DNA of 47,902 bases from a virus: the IMG/VR virus record IMGVR_UViG_3300019881_000001, positions 1 to 47,902 of that record; one strand, 5' to 3'. A program made the position numbers and the translations under genes. Below, piece by piece: positions 15,020 through 23,690 of the stretch; position 1 is the first letter of the stretch, and each line of letters starts with the position of its first letter. The notes beneath the pieces are model-generated. The model had not been told where the DNA came from. It did no database searches and saw nothing but the letters and a program-made list of their open reading frames with translations.

Positions 15020-15444
15020 TAGGAAGTGGGGTAGGTCATGCCCGTGTTGCCGCTGTTCTTGAAGGTGCAGGTGGTCGTCGGGACGTCGCCCACGCTGGCA
15101 TCCAGCGGCTTGTAGTCGAACATCAGAGCTGTGGCCAGCAGGTGGGCCGGGTTGGTCACCGAGCGAGCCGCGGACGTCGCCCGGACCTCCACGGCGACGG
15201 TGGTGTTCGAGCTGATCAGCGGCGAGATGGTGGCGTGGGTCTTGCCGGCGGAGTAGTCCTGGAACAGGACGATGTCCATGGACGCCTCACCGAGGCCCTT
15301 GAGGCTGGACTTGCTCGTCGCGCCGAAGGCGGTGGCGTCCTTCTCTTCACGGCTGTCGGTGATGGTCACCTGGTTCGCGTGATCGGACAGGGTGACGCCG
15401 TTGATGATGATCAGCGCGTCGGTGAGTGTGAACGGTCCGGCCAT
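15019..15444 (-). CDS. Major tail (tube) protein
   Basis: The 141-aa product has the tail-tube signature of actinophages: a start such as VTLSDHANQVTITDSREEKD, then TAFGATSKSSLKGLGEAS and FQDYSAGKTHATISPL. The rest is beta-rich, as in the gpV-like tube fold. Clear ribosome site GAGGA. Position just before the chaperone genes supports the call. Confidence 0.82.
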   Translation of the reverse strand: MAGPFTLTDALIIINGVTLSDHANQVTITDSREEKDATAFGATSKSSLKGLGEASMDIVLFQDYSAGKTHATISPLISSNTTVAVEVRATSAARSVTNPAHLLATALMFDYKPLDASVGDVPTTTCTFKNSGNTGMTYPTS

Positions 15445-15447
15445 GGG

Positions 15448-15762
15448 TCAGTCCTCTTTCTTCTGCTGCTTGGCCGCAGGCTTGGGCTCAGCGGGGGTTT
15501 CCTTGGGCGGGTCGACTCGCTCGATGTGGCCACCCGAGATGAGAGCCGCCTCGTTCTCGACGGGGAACGCGCCATCGAAGGTCTCGCCTTGGGGTGCGGC
15601 CGTGTAGTTGTCCGAGAGGACCCGGTACTTGCGCGGCACGATCTCCAGGTGGCCACCGCTGACCTCGCTGTGCTCGTCGTACGGGGACAGGTCGAGGTCG
15701 ACGACACCATCGCCGTACTGTGACTTGGCGAGGACCGAGAGCGCCTTGTATGTGTTGGTCAT
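15448..15762 (-). CDS. Hypothetical head/tail region protein (104 aa)
   Basis: The first 85 residues are mixed, with two similar SGGH-x-E segments (VSGGHLEIV and ISGGHIERV), and the tail is rich in Lys, Pro and Glu. Start and stop overlap both neighbours closely. No family is recognised; it is probably a minor virion or assembly protein. Confidence 0.6.
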   Translation of the reverse strand: MTNTYKALSVLAKSQYGDGVVDLDLSPYDEHSEVSGGHLEIVPRKYRVLSDNYTAAPQGETFDGAFPVENEAALISGGHIERVDPPKETPAEPKPAAKQQKKED

Positions 15763-16103
15763 CAGATTCCGTTCGGGTACAGCTTGTACGTCACCGTCGT
15801 GGTGAACGTGTGGGTGACGGTGATCACGAGGGTTGTCGGGTTCACCTGCGTCGGGCTGATCAGGAAGATCTGCGACGTTCCGGCTGTGACGATGTCGCTC
15901 GGCGGCGTGGCGGCACTTCCGGCAGGCGTGAGGCCGGCATCCGAGATCGTCACCGTGTCAGGCGAACCACCCGCGTTGATGATCTCCAGGAACAGGCCGC
16001 GAGGGCCGATCAGCGCCTGGGCGATCGTGTCGGTCGACGCAACCGCGGCGCCAGTGCTGGCCGTCCCGGTGGAGGTCGGGGTAATGAGGGCTAGTGCGCC
16101 CAT
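15762..16103 (-). CDS. Small beta-rich structural protein (113 aa)
   Basis: The product is rich in Thr, Ala and Val with alternating strands and no Cys, typical of an Ig-like or decoration domain. It starts behind GAAGGAG. Context within the head-tail block suggests a virion protein; the family is unknown. Confidence 0.6.
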   Translation of the reverse strand: MGALALITPTSTGTASTGAAVASTDTIAQALIGPRGLFLEIINAGGSPDTVTISDAGLTPAGSAATPPSDIVTAGTSQIFLISPTQVNPTTLVITVTHTFTTTVTYKLYPNGI

Positions 16104-16118
16104 GGTTGCTCCTTCGAG

Positions 16119-16580
16119 TCAGATTTGGCCCTTGTAGGTGACCGTGAACACGATCCGGACTTTGCCGGCCTGCTGTGTTTGGACCGGGGAGTACCGGTGG
16201 TCCGAGACGAACGAATCCATCACCAGACCGCCGAGTTGCGGGTCTGCGCGGAGTGCGTCCTCAGCGGCCGACACGAACCCGTACGCACGCGCCCGGATCG
16301 CAGGAACACCGGTGTCGCCGCTCACGGACACGACAGCGCAGGTGATCTGGCCGTCTTCCTGCTTCACCCGCTGGAACGCCATCCGGGACTGCTGAGCCGT
16401 CGCGCCCTCGTTGAACTCGTCCGGGGTCGCGCCGTTGTACCCGACGAACAGCCAGTCCACCGAAGGGTCACTGTTCACCTGGGGGCCGTCGGCGACCTGC
16501 AGCCCCGTGAGGGTTGTGGTTGTCAGGGCCTGCCACATCGAGGTGAGGTACAGGATCACCGCGTCCGTCTGGGCGCTCAC
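16119..16580 (-). CDS. Tail terminator/completion protein
   Basis: The 153-aa product has the alpha/beta pattern of tail terminators: an N-terminal helix, VADGPQVNSDPSVDWLFVGY, a middle domain with a switch from QED to a CAVVSVSGD strand, and a closing KVRIVFTVTYKGQ strand. It lies directly after the connector gene (ATGA overlap) and before the tube gene, the usual place for gpU-like terminators. Confidence 0.65.
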   Translation of the reverse strand: MSAQTDAVILYLTSMWQALTTTTLTGLQVADGPQVNSDPSVDWLFVGYNGATPDEFNEGATAQQSRMAFQRVKQEDGQITCAVVSVSGDTGVPAIRARAYGFVSAAEDALRADPQLGGLVMDSFVSDHRYSPVQTQQAGKVRIVFTVTYKGQI

Positions 16581-17374
16581 CCGAATTCACCGACCGAGTC
16601 CGGGTCGAGCAGCGCGATCACCCGAGGCGAGACCATGTTTCCCACGTAGCCACCGTCGTCACCTTGGATGCTGGGAAGATTCCCGAGCTTCGTCTGCCAC
16701 AGGTGCTGAACGATCAGGCTCGCCGCGAGGACCCAGTTGGCCTTCACGTACGACTGGCCCACCGTGTAGGTGATGTCCATGTCGTTGTAAGGGAAGATCC
16801 CGCCAGGGGTCTTGAAGGACACGATCCCGGTCGTCGGATCGACAGTGAGAGAGGTAAGAGCGATCGGGGTTGACCCGTCGGAGACGAGGGTGAGGCCGGT
16901 GATGGCGGTCACGTTCGTGTGGGGCAGGTGAATGTAGCGGCGGTAGCGCATGTTGACCCTGCGCGTGAAGCTGCGGGTGACGATCGGCCCCACGTAGGAC
17001 TCGACGATCTCCGTCGCTGATTCGAGGTACCCGCGCAGCTCGTCGTCGGATGCCGTGTTGGTGATCTTCAGCTGTGTTTTCGCATCCTGCAGCGACAGGA
17101 GCGACGTCGATGCGGCGCCGCGGACGTCGAACACGTCCCCATAGGCGGTGTTCGGGACTGTAGTGACTGCGCCCCACGTATACCGACCCTTGACTGCCGG
17201 AACGTAGGTGACGCGATACTGTCCCGCGACTGCGGGCGTGGGCACCGTTGGTGCGGTGGTGGTCCCATCCGGAAGGGTTATGGTCAGCACCGCAGTGAGG
17301 GCGGTGACCAAGGTGCCGCTGGCGTCCTCCACGTCCCACGCGATCGGGACGGAATCGGCGATGTCGTAGGTCAT
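16577..17374 (-). CDS. Head-tail connector (gp6-like) with N-terminal Ig-like domain
   Basis: Of 265 aa, residues about 90-265 match the gp6-like adaptor of HK97 phages (SLLSLQDAKTQLKI, then TASDDELRGYLESATEIVES and YVGPIVTRSF). The first 85 residues (AWDVEDASGTLVTALTAVL, ending GDVFDV) form a separate beta domain resembling a bacterial Ig-like fold. Extra Ig domains on phage structural proteins are thought to aid weak carbohydrate contacts. ATG follows the upstream stop directly. Confidence 0.78.
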   Translation of the reverse strand: MTYDIADSVPIAWDVEDASGTLVTALTAVLTITLPDGTTTAPTVPTPAVAGQYRVTYVPAVKGRYTWGAVTTVPNTAYGDVFDVRGAASTSLLSLQDAKTQLKITNTASDDELRGYLESATEIVESYVGPIVTRSFTRRVNMRYRRYIHLPHTNVTAITGLTLVSDGSTPIALTSLTVDPTTGIVSFKTPGGIFPYNDMDITYTVGQSYVKANWVLAASLIVQHLWQTKLGNLPSIQGDDGGYVGNMVSPRVIALLDPDSVGEFG

Positions 17375-19477
17375 CTACCCTCCAGTCGCTGTAGGAACGG
17401 TCATAGCCCCGGATGAAGCTGCAGGTGCAGAGCTGGAGCCGGATGACGCGGAGGCCAGCACGGCGGACCCGGCATTCGCTGAAGGTGTAGCTACTGCCGC
17501 GGCTGAAGCTGCAGGTGCTTGGCCCGTGGCCGCACTCGCCGTTCCGAAGGAGACGAGTGCCGTGAAGGTCCCGACCGCGACCACTGTCTGGTTCGCTTGC
17601 ACTACGGCTGCGGTGCCGGTGATAGGACCGCTGACGACTCCCGTAGCGGTCGCAATGTCCGCAGCTTCAACGACAGCGGCTGTTCCGGTGTATCGGAGGA
17701 TGCCGTTGGCGATGGAGAACTGGTTCGCCTGCACCGGCGAGGCGGTTCCCGTGACCGGGTTTACCACTGTCCCCGAAGCGGCGGATGTGTTGTTCGCCTG
17801 CGACGGTGCCGCGGTGCCGCTATACCCGAGTTGGCCGGATGCGGCGCCGGTCTGGTTCGCCTGGGTGACTGCGGCACTGCCGGCGAACGATCCACCAGCA
17901 GTGAAGGTGCCGGACGCGGAGGCGGTCTGCGCTGCCTGGCTCGCCGACGCGGTCCCGGTGTAGCCGAGTTGCCCGCCTGCGTTCGAGGTCTGCGCTGCCT
18001 GTGTTGCAGAGCCAGTTCCTGAGTAGCCGAGTTGGCCGGATGCGGCGGATGTGTTGGCAGCTTGCGTGACCGCCGCAGTTCCGGTGTACCCCAGTTGCCC
18101 CGAGGCGGTAGACGTCTGGTCGGCCTGGGTGGCGGTGATCGTTCCCGTGAACCCGCCACCGCCGGCTATCGGGGTCGCCATATCGGTGCTGATCTGGGCA
18201 GTGCTCAGCGCACCGTCGTAGATTCGGGTCTCGCTGACGAAGGTTCCGGAGCCGCCGTTGTCGAAGATGCGGTAGTCGTCAGCGTCCTGGATCGACGTCA
18301 AAGCGGTGTCGGACCCGACCTGGGTTCCGTCCTTGTACAGCCGAAGGACTTTGCCGTCAGCAACCAGCGCCCAGTGATGCCAGTTCGCGCTGTCGGGCGT
18401 GGCGGTGATGTCGACCGGTGAGCCACCGGAGTCTTTGGCCCGGCCGCTGAATGAGCCGGACAGTTCAAGGTAGCCGTAGGTGCCGGTGTCGCCGGTGGTC
18501 TTGTGGTGCATCAGGAACCAGCCGGGGTCGTTGAGTCCGGCGCCCTTGACCCAGGACATCACCGTACGGGCAGGGGTGTTCAACCCGGTGATGCTGGGAC
18601 CTTGCTGCACCTGCCCGGACGTGCCCTGCGAGATGGCCTTGACGTTCGGCTGCGCCCCACTGTAAGTGTACCCGCCACCGGCCGATGTTCGAGACGCAGT
18701 GGTGAGCGTGAAGGCACGGCTGTTACCGGACTGGTCGACCACATCGCCGCTGGCCTCGCCGTAGTTGTACGACGCAAGCAGGACCGGTGCGGGTGCGATC
18801 TCCAGGATGATCCCGCCGGCCCGTGAACTGGTCGCCCAGGACGAGGAACCTGCAGTGTCGGTCCCTGCGATGTACTGGGTCTCGACCGAAGCCAGGGACA
18901 CGGTGTTCACGTCGGCGAGTTCGGTCCAACCCGACCTCGGAGTTTTCGCTTCCTGGACCTGGTGACCCCACGCGGAATAGCCGGCGCTGGTAGACCTCAT
19001 CGTCGTTGCGTAGTTGACGCTCGCCAACGTCGCCGCCGATCCGAGGGTGACCCCGGTGGACTGGACAACCGCACCCGCGCCGTTGGTTCCGGAGGTGTTG
19101 ACGTCCGCAGTCGACTGGTCGACAGCCCATTGGATCCGGGTCTGCGAGACAGCCCCGAACGAGATCGTGATCGCGCCTGACGTCGGTGACGCGGACATGC
19201 CGCGGAACACCCACATCGTGGCCCGATCGGTGCCCGCAGTGTCGACGTCCTGCGCCTTCACCAACGTGTAAGTGATGCCGTTGCCTGTGACCGAAGGGGT
19301 GGCGGGCTGCACTGATCCGGTGGAGATGTAGGCGTGGACCGTGACGAGGACCAGACAGTCTGCGGTTGGACTGACCGATGCCGTCGTGGTGGACGTCGAT
19401 GACGCGACTCCACCGCCGGTCAGGTTGGTGAACGCAGTCACGCTGCCCCCAGACACGGACTTGAGTAGCAGGAGCAT
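17375..19477 (-). CDS. Large LamG-containing virion protein with tandem C-terminal repeats
   Basis: This 700-aa protein has an N-terminal beta domain (about 1-225), a concanavalin/LamG jelly roll (about 230-435, with the family's HHWALVADGKVLRLYKDGTQ motif), then about nine degenerate repeats of 21-25 residues (about 443-640), and an Ala/Ser tail. Each repeat has T-G-T-A-x-x-x-Q-A-x-x-T-x-x-A-S-G. It lies between capsid and connector genes, so it may be a head-attached fibre rather than a tail protein. Sugar binding is inferred from the LamG fold. Confidence 0.72.
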   Translation of the reverse strand: MLLLLKSVSGGSVTAFTNLTGGGVASSTSTTTASVSPTADCLVLVTVHAYISTGSVQPATPSVTGNGITYTLVKAQDVDTAGTDRATMWVFRGMSASPTSGAITISFGAVSQTRIQWAVDQSTADVNTSGTNGAGAVVQSTGVTLGSAATLASVNYATTMRSTSAGYSAWGHQVQEAKTPRSGWTELADVNTVSLASVETQYIAGTDTAGSSSWATSSRAGGIILEIAPAPVLLASYNYGEASGDVVDQSGNSRAFTLTTASRTSAGGGYTYSGAQPNVKAISQGTSGQVQQGPSITGLNTPARTVMSWVKGAGLNDPGWFLMHHKTTGDTGTYGYLELSGSFSGRAKDSGGSPVDITATPDSANWHHWALVADGKVLRLYKDGTQVGSDTALTSIQDADDYRIFDNGGSGTFVSETRIYDGALSTAQISTDMATPIAGGGGFTGTITATQADQTSTASGQLGYTGTAAVTQAANTSAASGQLGYSGTGSATQAAQTSNAGGQLGYTGTASASQAAQTASASGTFTAGGSFAGSAAVTQANQTGAASGQLGYSGTAAPSQANNTSAASGTVVNPVTGTASPVQANQFSIANGILRYTGTAAVVEAADIATATGVVSGPITGTAAVVQANQTVVAVGTFTALVSFGTASAATGQAPAASAAAVATPSANAGSAVLASASSGSSSAPAASSGAMTVPTATGG
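17560..18150 (-). repeat. Nine-unit coding repeat in the LamG head protein
   Basis: Consecutive units start at (T/S)G(T/S)(A/I), carry QA or EA at positions 8-9 and A-S-G near position 16, and are separated by QLGY or similar linkers. The central units are most alike; the last three diverge. Boundaries are approximate. Confidence 0.7.
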
Positions 19478-19479
19478 GT

Positions 19480-20100
19480 CTACTCGACCGAAAAGACGCC
19501 GATAACACTCCAGCTGTAGGAGCCGCCGGTGATGTTCTGAACGACCAGGCCCTCACCCTCGCGGAGGACGTAGTCAGACACGATGTCGCCGTCGTTCGGG
19601 AGGATGTTGAAGAACGGCGCCACCCCCACCGCCGGAAGGGTCTCCTCCACCGACAACGGGATCTCGAAGTACGTGAACGCCTGTGTCCCGCCCGCGGTGT
19701 AGGAGCGGGCTGCGGTGATCTGCGAAGGGACTGCCGCGTCGGCTGAATCGTGCTGGCGGATCGTGACCGCCGTGTTTCCCGTTGTCCCCACCGCGGACGT
19801 CTTGGCAACCCGCCATGTCTGCGCGGCGAGAGCGTTCACCGCCTGCGAAGGCTGGATGAACACCTTCCGCATCTTCACGACCTTGCCGGACCCTGTCGCG
19901 TTGAACACGTGCAGGTACGGCAGGTTCGCCGATGCGGTGACGGCACCCGACCACGCCGAGTAGGTGGGGATCGTGCCGACCAGGTTCCCGTTCGGGTTGG
20001 CCGTCATCACGACCTGGTACTCCTTGGAGCTGACCGTGTGAGTAGCCACGGTCGCGCCCGTGCCCGGGGTTACGTCGATCGAGTCGTTGGGTAGGGCCAT
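19480..20100 (-). CDS. Virion structural protein, putative (206 aa)
   Basis: The product is beta-rich and low in Cys, and begins MALPNDSIDVTPGTGATVAT. The C-terminal half (LREGEGLVVQNI) resembles trimeric head-decoration or fibre-base folds. It lies between two other likely structural genes, with an RBS-like GAAGAGG. No exact family recognised. Confidence 0.6.
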   Translation of the reverse strand: MALPNDSIDVTPGTGATVATHTVSSKEYQVVMTANPNGNLVGTIPTYSAWSGAVTASANLPYLHVFNATGSGKVVKMRKVFIQPSQAVNALAAQTWRVAKTSAVGTTGNTAVTIRQHDSADAAVPSQITAARSYTAGGTQAFTYFEIPLSVEETLPAVGVAPFFNILPNDGDIVSDYVLREGEGLVVQNITGGSYSWSVIGVFSVE

Positions 20101-20146
20101 CGAGGGAACCTCTTCGGGCTAATCCCCAGGACGGACAGAGCAGGTG

Positions 20147-20548
20147 CTACGCGTTGCCGGCGGTGATGGCGAAGCCGGTCTCGGCGACCGAACCACCGGC
20201 CGTGAAGGAGGTGCTGTTCATGTTGAGGTCCGAGCCCGAGGTTCCGACGTTGCCGTCCATGACGAACGTGGTGGTGTCGGACTTCACGATCCGGAACCAG
20301 GTCGCCGTGCCGGTGGCGTCAGCTGAGGAGTCCGCGGAGATCGCATTCAGGGTCAGGACACCGCCGGACGCCGCGGGGGCGAGGGTCGCGTTACAGGTCA
20401 GCTCGGCGAGCTTGACCTGCGATGTGATCGCGACGCCGGTGGCAGGACGGGTGCCGTCATAGAAGCGCAGCAGGGCCGACGCGCCAGCCCGCGTGGTGAT
20501 GGCGTCCAGCTGCGCGTTGCGGATCGAGACGTCGTATGCGAGCGCCAT
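20147..20548 (-). CDS. Virion structural protein, putative (133 aa)
   Basis: The head MALAYDVSIRNAQLDAITTR and the following ALLRFYDGTRPATG are typical of a small beta-sandwich protein found beside capsid genes in many siphoviruses. It probably decorates the head or joins the head fibre. ATG touches the stop of the upstream gene. Function not established. Confidence 0.65.
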   Translation of the reverse strand: MALAYDVSIRNAQLDAITTRAGASALLRFYDGTRPATGVAITSQVKLAELTCNATLAPAASGGVLTLNAISADSSADATGTATWFRIVKSDTTTFVMDGNVGTSGSDLNMNSTSFTAGGSVAETGFAITAGNA

Positions 20549-20760
20549 CAGTCACCAGACTTCCGGGTCTCGGCCTTCTTGCTCGGCACGGCCTTCTCGG
20601 TCTTGTCCTCCACCACCGGCTCCCCGATGCCGGAGGCGCACATGTCGGCACCGACGTTGTCCTCGACCTCGAGCACCTCACCGGCATCCGGCCAGTCGTG
20701 GCCGTTCAGCAGCCCGGTCGGGCGATTGACGATTCGAACCTTCATCAGGTCCATCCTCAT
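20548..20760 (-). CDS. Small head-region protein (70 aa)
   Basis: A short beta N-terminus (MKVRIVNRPTGLLNGHDWPD and on) is followed by a Lys/Glu-rich tail. ATG 20760 overlaps the glycosyltransferase stop; internal ATG codons at 20754 and 20745 are also possible, the latter with better ribosome-site spacing. Probably a head-assembly or connector accessory protein. Confidence 0.55.
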   Translation of the reverse strand: MRMDLMKVRIVNRPTGLLNGHDWPDAGEVLEVEDNVGADMCASGIGEPVVEDKTEKAVPSKKAETRKSGD

Positions 20761-21413
20761 TTCTCTATTGCGGGCAGCAGCTTGTAGTAGTCGGCTTTGC
20801 GTGATCGACGCTCCGGAGAGCGTTCGTGCTCGCGGTGGTGTATCCGTAGGTCGAGCGGTTCGGCCGGGTCACAGATCAACAGATCTGGATCGGACAGACG
20901 CGCTGTCCTGCCGTCTGCTTCGCCGAGCACCCGGCAATGCGAGCCCTCGATACGGAGACCGGGAAGCGCCCGGTAGAGCCGACGGATCGGGTAGATAGAC
21001 CAGCCGGCTGGTAGCCAGGACGGGACCTGCAGGTACTCGAACTCGCACGTGGCAACGTGATGGGGCGTACCGGCGAGCCGTTCCCGCAAGTTGCCCGGCA
21101 CCACGGTCACGAGCTCGTCGGCATCGATCACGAACACCCAGTCGGCGCCCGAGGCAACAGCCAGTTGGATCGTGTAGTCCCGCTTCGAAACCTCGCCATC
21201 CCATGGCTCCGGCTGGACGTGCACGGTGGAGCCCGGCCAGGCCCCCCGGATCGCTTCAGCTTGATCCGGGGGGCTGGACGGGTTGTCGTGCGGGAACGCC
21301 GCGTAAGGACCATCGACAGCTATCAGGTGGTCACAGAACCGGGCGCTGGCCACGCATTCACGCAGCCAGTCGACCGGTTCGTCGTACCACGACAAGACCG
21401 CGACGATCCTCAT
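20757..21413 (-). CDS. Glycosyltransferase, GT-A fold
   Basis: The 218-aa product begins MRIVAVLSWYDEP, a Rossmann-like strand and loop, then has IAVDG and the nucleotide-sugar/metal motif VFVIDADE (DAD), as in family-2 type glycosyltransferases. The second ATG (21413) is preferred because AAGG is seven bases upstream of it and touches the first ATG. It lies in the late operon immediately after the capsid gene, so its acceptor may be a virion protein or the host surface; neither is shown by the sequence. Confidence 0.75.
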   Translation of the reverse strand: MRIVAVLSWYDEPVDWLRECVASARFCDHLIAVDGPYAAFPHDNPSSPPDQAEAIRGAWPGSTVHVQPEPWDGEVSKRDYTIQLAVASGADWVFVIDADELVTVVPGNLRERLAGTPHHVATCEFEYLQVPSWLPAGWSIYPIRRLYRALPGLRIEGSHCRVLGEADGRTARLSDPDLLICDPAEPLDLRIHHREHERSPERRSRKADYYKLLPAIEK

Positions 21414-21461
21414 CAGCATCCTTAGGTGACGAACGCGGTTAGCAGGTAACTGCGTTGGTGC

Positions 21462-22718
21462 TCAGGTTGCGTTGTTCTGGAAGAACTTGACCGCGTTGGG
21501 ATCGACCGTGACCGCGCCGGTGCGCACCAGCGTGCGGAACGCGACCTGGTCGTTGCCGAAGGCAAATTCGTTGCTTCGCTCGAACCGAAGGCCGCCCGCG
21601 ATGCGGACCTTCAGTGCCGACATCTCACCGAAGTAGATCGGCTTCGCGCTCGCAGCCATCGACGGCAGCTGCGGAACGACGTAGGCCGGCTTGCCGAGGA
21701 TCGTGTCCGGGTCGCCCGCAGTGAGGGCCTGCTGCCAGATCGGAGCCCCATTCGGGGCTCCCTTCAGGTTCCGGATCGCCGCGAACGACGAGTCCGACAT
21801 GACCCAGGCCGAGTTCGTCCGGTACTCCGGGAGAACCGAGTGGAACAGGTTGACCAGCAGATCGGTGCCCATGCCGACCGTAGCCTGCGCGCCGAGGCTG
21901 GTTGCGGTGCCGACCGGACCGAGCACGCCCTGCGTGGTGAATCCGGCGATCAGGGCGGTCGTGCCGATGTACGACAAGGTGCGGGCGAGTTCACGACCGG
22001 CCGCCTGGGAAATGTAGCCCTCCAGGTTGAAGTTGGTGTCCTGCACCAGCTCCGACGGGACGAGGGTCAGGTAGCCGTACTTGGAGACCGACAGGTTGAC
22101 CGTGGTCACCGTCGCGTCGTTCAGGGTGATCTGACCAGATGCGGCAATCGCGGCTGGGGCGGCGGCGTTCGACGTACCGGTCGTGGCGTGTGCCGTCGCG
22201 ACCGGCAGCGGCAGCGTGTTCCCGTCGGTGGTGTTGAGGATGTCGACCCCGGACTGCAGGAGCTGCGACCCGGCGACGGCGTACTGCCACAGCTGGCCGT
22301 ACACGCCATCCGGGGCGACACCGCCGGTGGCCGACATGGCGCGGGTCTCAGCGCCACGGGTGGCGATGGCGCGCCGCTCCGCACCCGGCACCGCGTCCAC
22401 CACGTAGTGGTCACCGACGCGGGCCTCACGAGCCCACTTGCCGAACGCGTCGTCGGTCTCGGCCTGGCGCTGCTCTTCCGGCTTCTTGCCGGTGACCGCG
22501 CGGAAGGACTCGTCGAGCTCCTGTCCGCGCTTCTCGCCGTCGGCGATGGCCTTGGCGCGCTGCTGGAGCTTCTCGGCTTCGGCGAACATGCCGTCGAAGG
22601 CGGACTGCTCCTCGACGGACAGGTCGCGGCCCTCGGTCACGCCCTGCTGGGCGATCTCCTGAGCCTTGGTGATGAGCGCCTTGCGGCGCTCCATCAGGCT
22701 GTCAGCAATGCTGGACAT
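21462..22718 (-). CDS. Major capsid protein, HK97 fold
   Basis: The 418-aa product has a helical N-terminal delta/scaffold domain (about 1-105, many Glu/Gln/Lys) removed by the prohead protease in this family, then the capsid body with APDGVYGQLWQY, a P-domain helix (EGYISQAAGRELARTLSYIG) and an A-domain near the end (PAYVVPQLPSM, IYFGEMSALKVRIAGGLRFE). A strong ribosome site, AAAGGGG, lies eight bases before ATG. It is preceded by a structured 129-base intergenic region. Confidence 0.92.
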   Translation of the reverse strand: MSSIADSLMERRKALITKAQEIAQQGVTEGRDLSVEEQSAFDGMFAEAEKLQQRAKAIADGEKRGQELDESFRAVTGKKPEEQRQAETDDAFGKWAREARVGDHYVVDAVPGAERRAIATRGAETRAMSATGGVAPDGVYGQLWQYAVAGSQLLQSGVDILNTTDGNTLPLPVATAHATTGTSNAAAPAAIAASGQITLNDATVTTVNLSVSKYGYLTLVPSELVQDTNFNLEGYISQAAGRELARTLSYIGTTALIAGFTTQGVLGPVGTATSLGAQATVGMGTDLLVNLFHSVLPEYRTNSAWVMSDSSFAAIRNLKGAPNGAPIWQQALTAGDPDTILGKPAYVVPQLPSMAASAKPIYFGEMSALKVRIAGGLRFERSNEFAFGNDQVAFRTLVRTGAVTVDPNAVKFFQNNAT

Positions 22719-22737
22719 GGGTTGTGTCCCCTTTCAT

Positions 22738-22844
22738 GGGACTCGGGTGGTGGTCGTACTGAGTCCCGGTGGGGTCGCCCTGCCGGAATTACTGGTGTTG
22801 CGCCACTTGATCAGCGGGTGGGGTCGCCCTACCCGCCTAAGTGG
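22738..22844 (-). promoter_or_regulatory. Three hairpins between protease and capsid genes
   Basis: Hairpin A pairs 22738-22744 with 22761-22767. Hairpin B pairs 22766-22774 with 22778-22786 through a three-base TCG loop. Hairpin C pairs 22803-22808 with 22839-22844 and 22814-22819 with 22831-22836, capped by the same GGG-TCG-CCC tip as B. They fill nearly the whole gap and end 20 bases before the capsid ATG. They may stabilise a processed capsid mRNA or terminate upstream transcription. Confidence 0.6.
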
Positions 22845-22847
22845 TTG

Positions 22848-23690
22848 TCAGAGGGTCGCGTCGGGGTCCAGCAGCGCGATGGCGGCGAGAGCAGCCGCAG
22901 CAGAGTGGCGCTGGGCCTTCGGGTCGATCGAGTCGGTGCGCTTGAAGAACTTCGTCAGTTCGTTCTGCGCCGCCATCGACCGGACCTCTTCCAGGTCCGC
23001 GCCGAACTTCTTCGCCAGCGACCGGAGCCCGACCGACGTGTCCTCGTAGGCGGGGGTGTTCACCGGCGCCACGTCCATCAGCCGGCCGGAAACGAGGGTG
23101 CGAAGGGGGAATCCCTGGTCGCTGGTGGCCCAGTCGTCCTCGAACGCGACGAAAGCGAACGACGACTGCCGCACGTCGCCGCGCTGCACCAGCTCGAACA
23201 CGTCGCCGCGGGACTGCGGGAGATCGACCTCGTAGGTGAGGCCGACGTCGTCGATGCCGAGGCGCAGCGTCCCGGCGCCCATGGTGCCCAGAAGCATGTT
23301 GTCGTCGTGGTTGTAGCGGGCAATTACGCCCGGCCAGCCGTCGCCGCGGGACTTGTTGAAGAACGAGGGTGCGATCCGCTCGACGAACCCACCCAGGTTC
23401 TGGCTCATCCGCTCGAACTTGGCGGCGTAGCCACCGATGGTGCTCTTGTCGGAGCCGGCGCGGATCTCCACCGGGACCGACGTGAAGCGCCGCTCAGCGT
23501 CGCTCATGGTGTTCTCCTCTTGTTGATCCCCGTCAAGGGCGTTGGATTCGCTGGCGTAAAGCGCAGCCATCTGTTTCTGCGCAGCCGTCTTGGTGGGATG
23601 GCAACCCGCGACGCTGCCGTCTGCGTTCTTGACCACGGCGAACGGTTTCGACGAGGGACACGTCTCGCTGGACCCGATGTGCCAGGGCAT
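22848..23690 (-). CDS. HK97-family prohead protease
   Basis: The 280-aa product has the S78-type protease core from about residue 66: strand-rich start (RRFTSVPVEIRAG), the catalytic-type His in ARYNHDDNMLLGT (H128) and the Ser in VRQSSFAF (S176/S177). It trims the capsid N-terminus during maturation. Residues 1-50 form a separate Cys-containing head (CHPTKTAAQKQMAALYASE). An internal ATG (residue 62, position 23507) has its own AGAGGAGAA site, so a shorter protease may also be made. ATG overlaps the portal stop. Confidence 0.87.
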   Translation of the reverse strand: MPWHIGSSETCPSSKPFAVVKNADGSVAGCHPTKTAAQKQMAALYASESNALDGDQQEENTMSDAERRFTSVPVEIRAGSDKSTIGGYAAKFERMSQNLGGFVERIAPSFFNKSRGDGWPGVIARYNHDDNMLLGTMGAGTLRLGIDDVGLTYEVDLPQSRGDVFELVQRGDVRQSSFAFVAFEDDWATSDQGFPLRTLVSGRLMDVAPVNTPAYEDTSVGLRSLAKKFGADLEEVRSMAAQNELTKFFKRTDSIDPKAQRHSAAAALAAIALLDPDATL

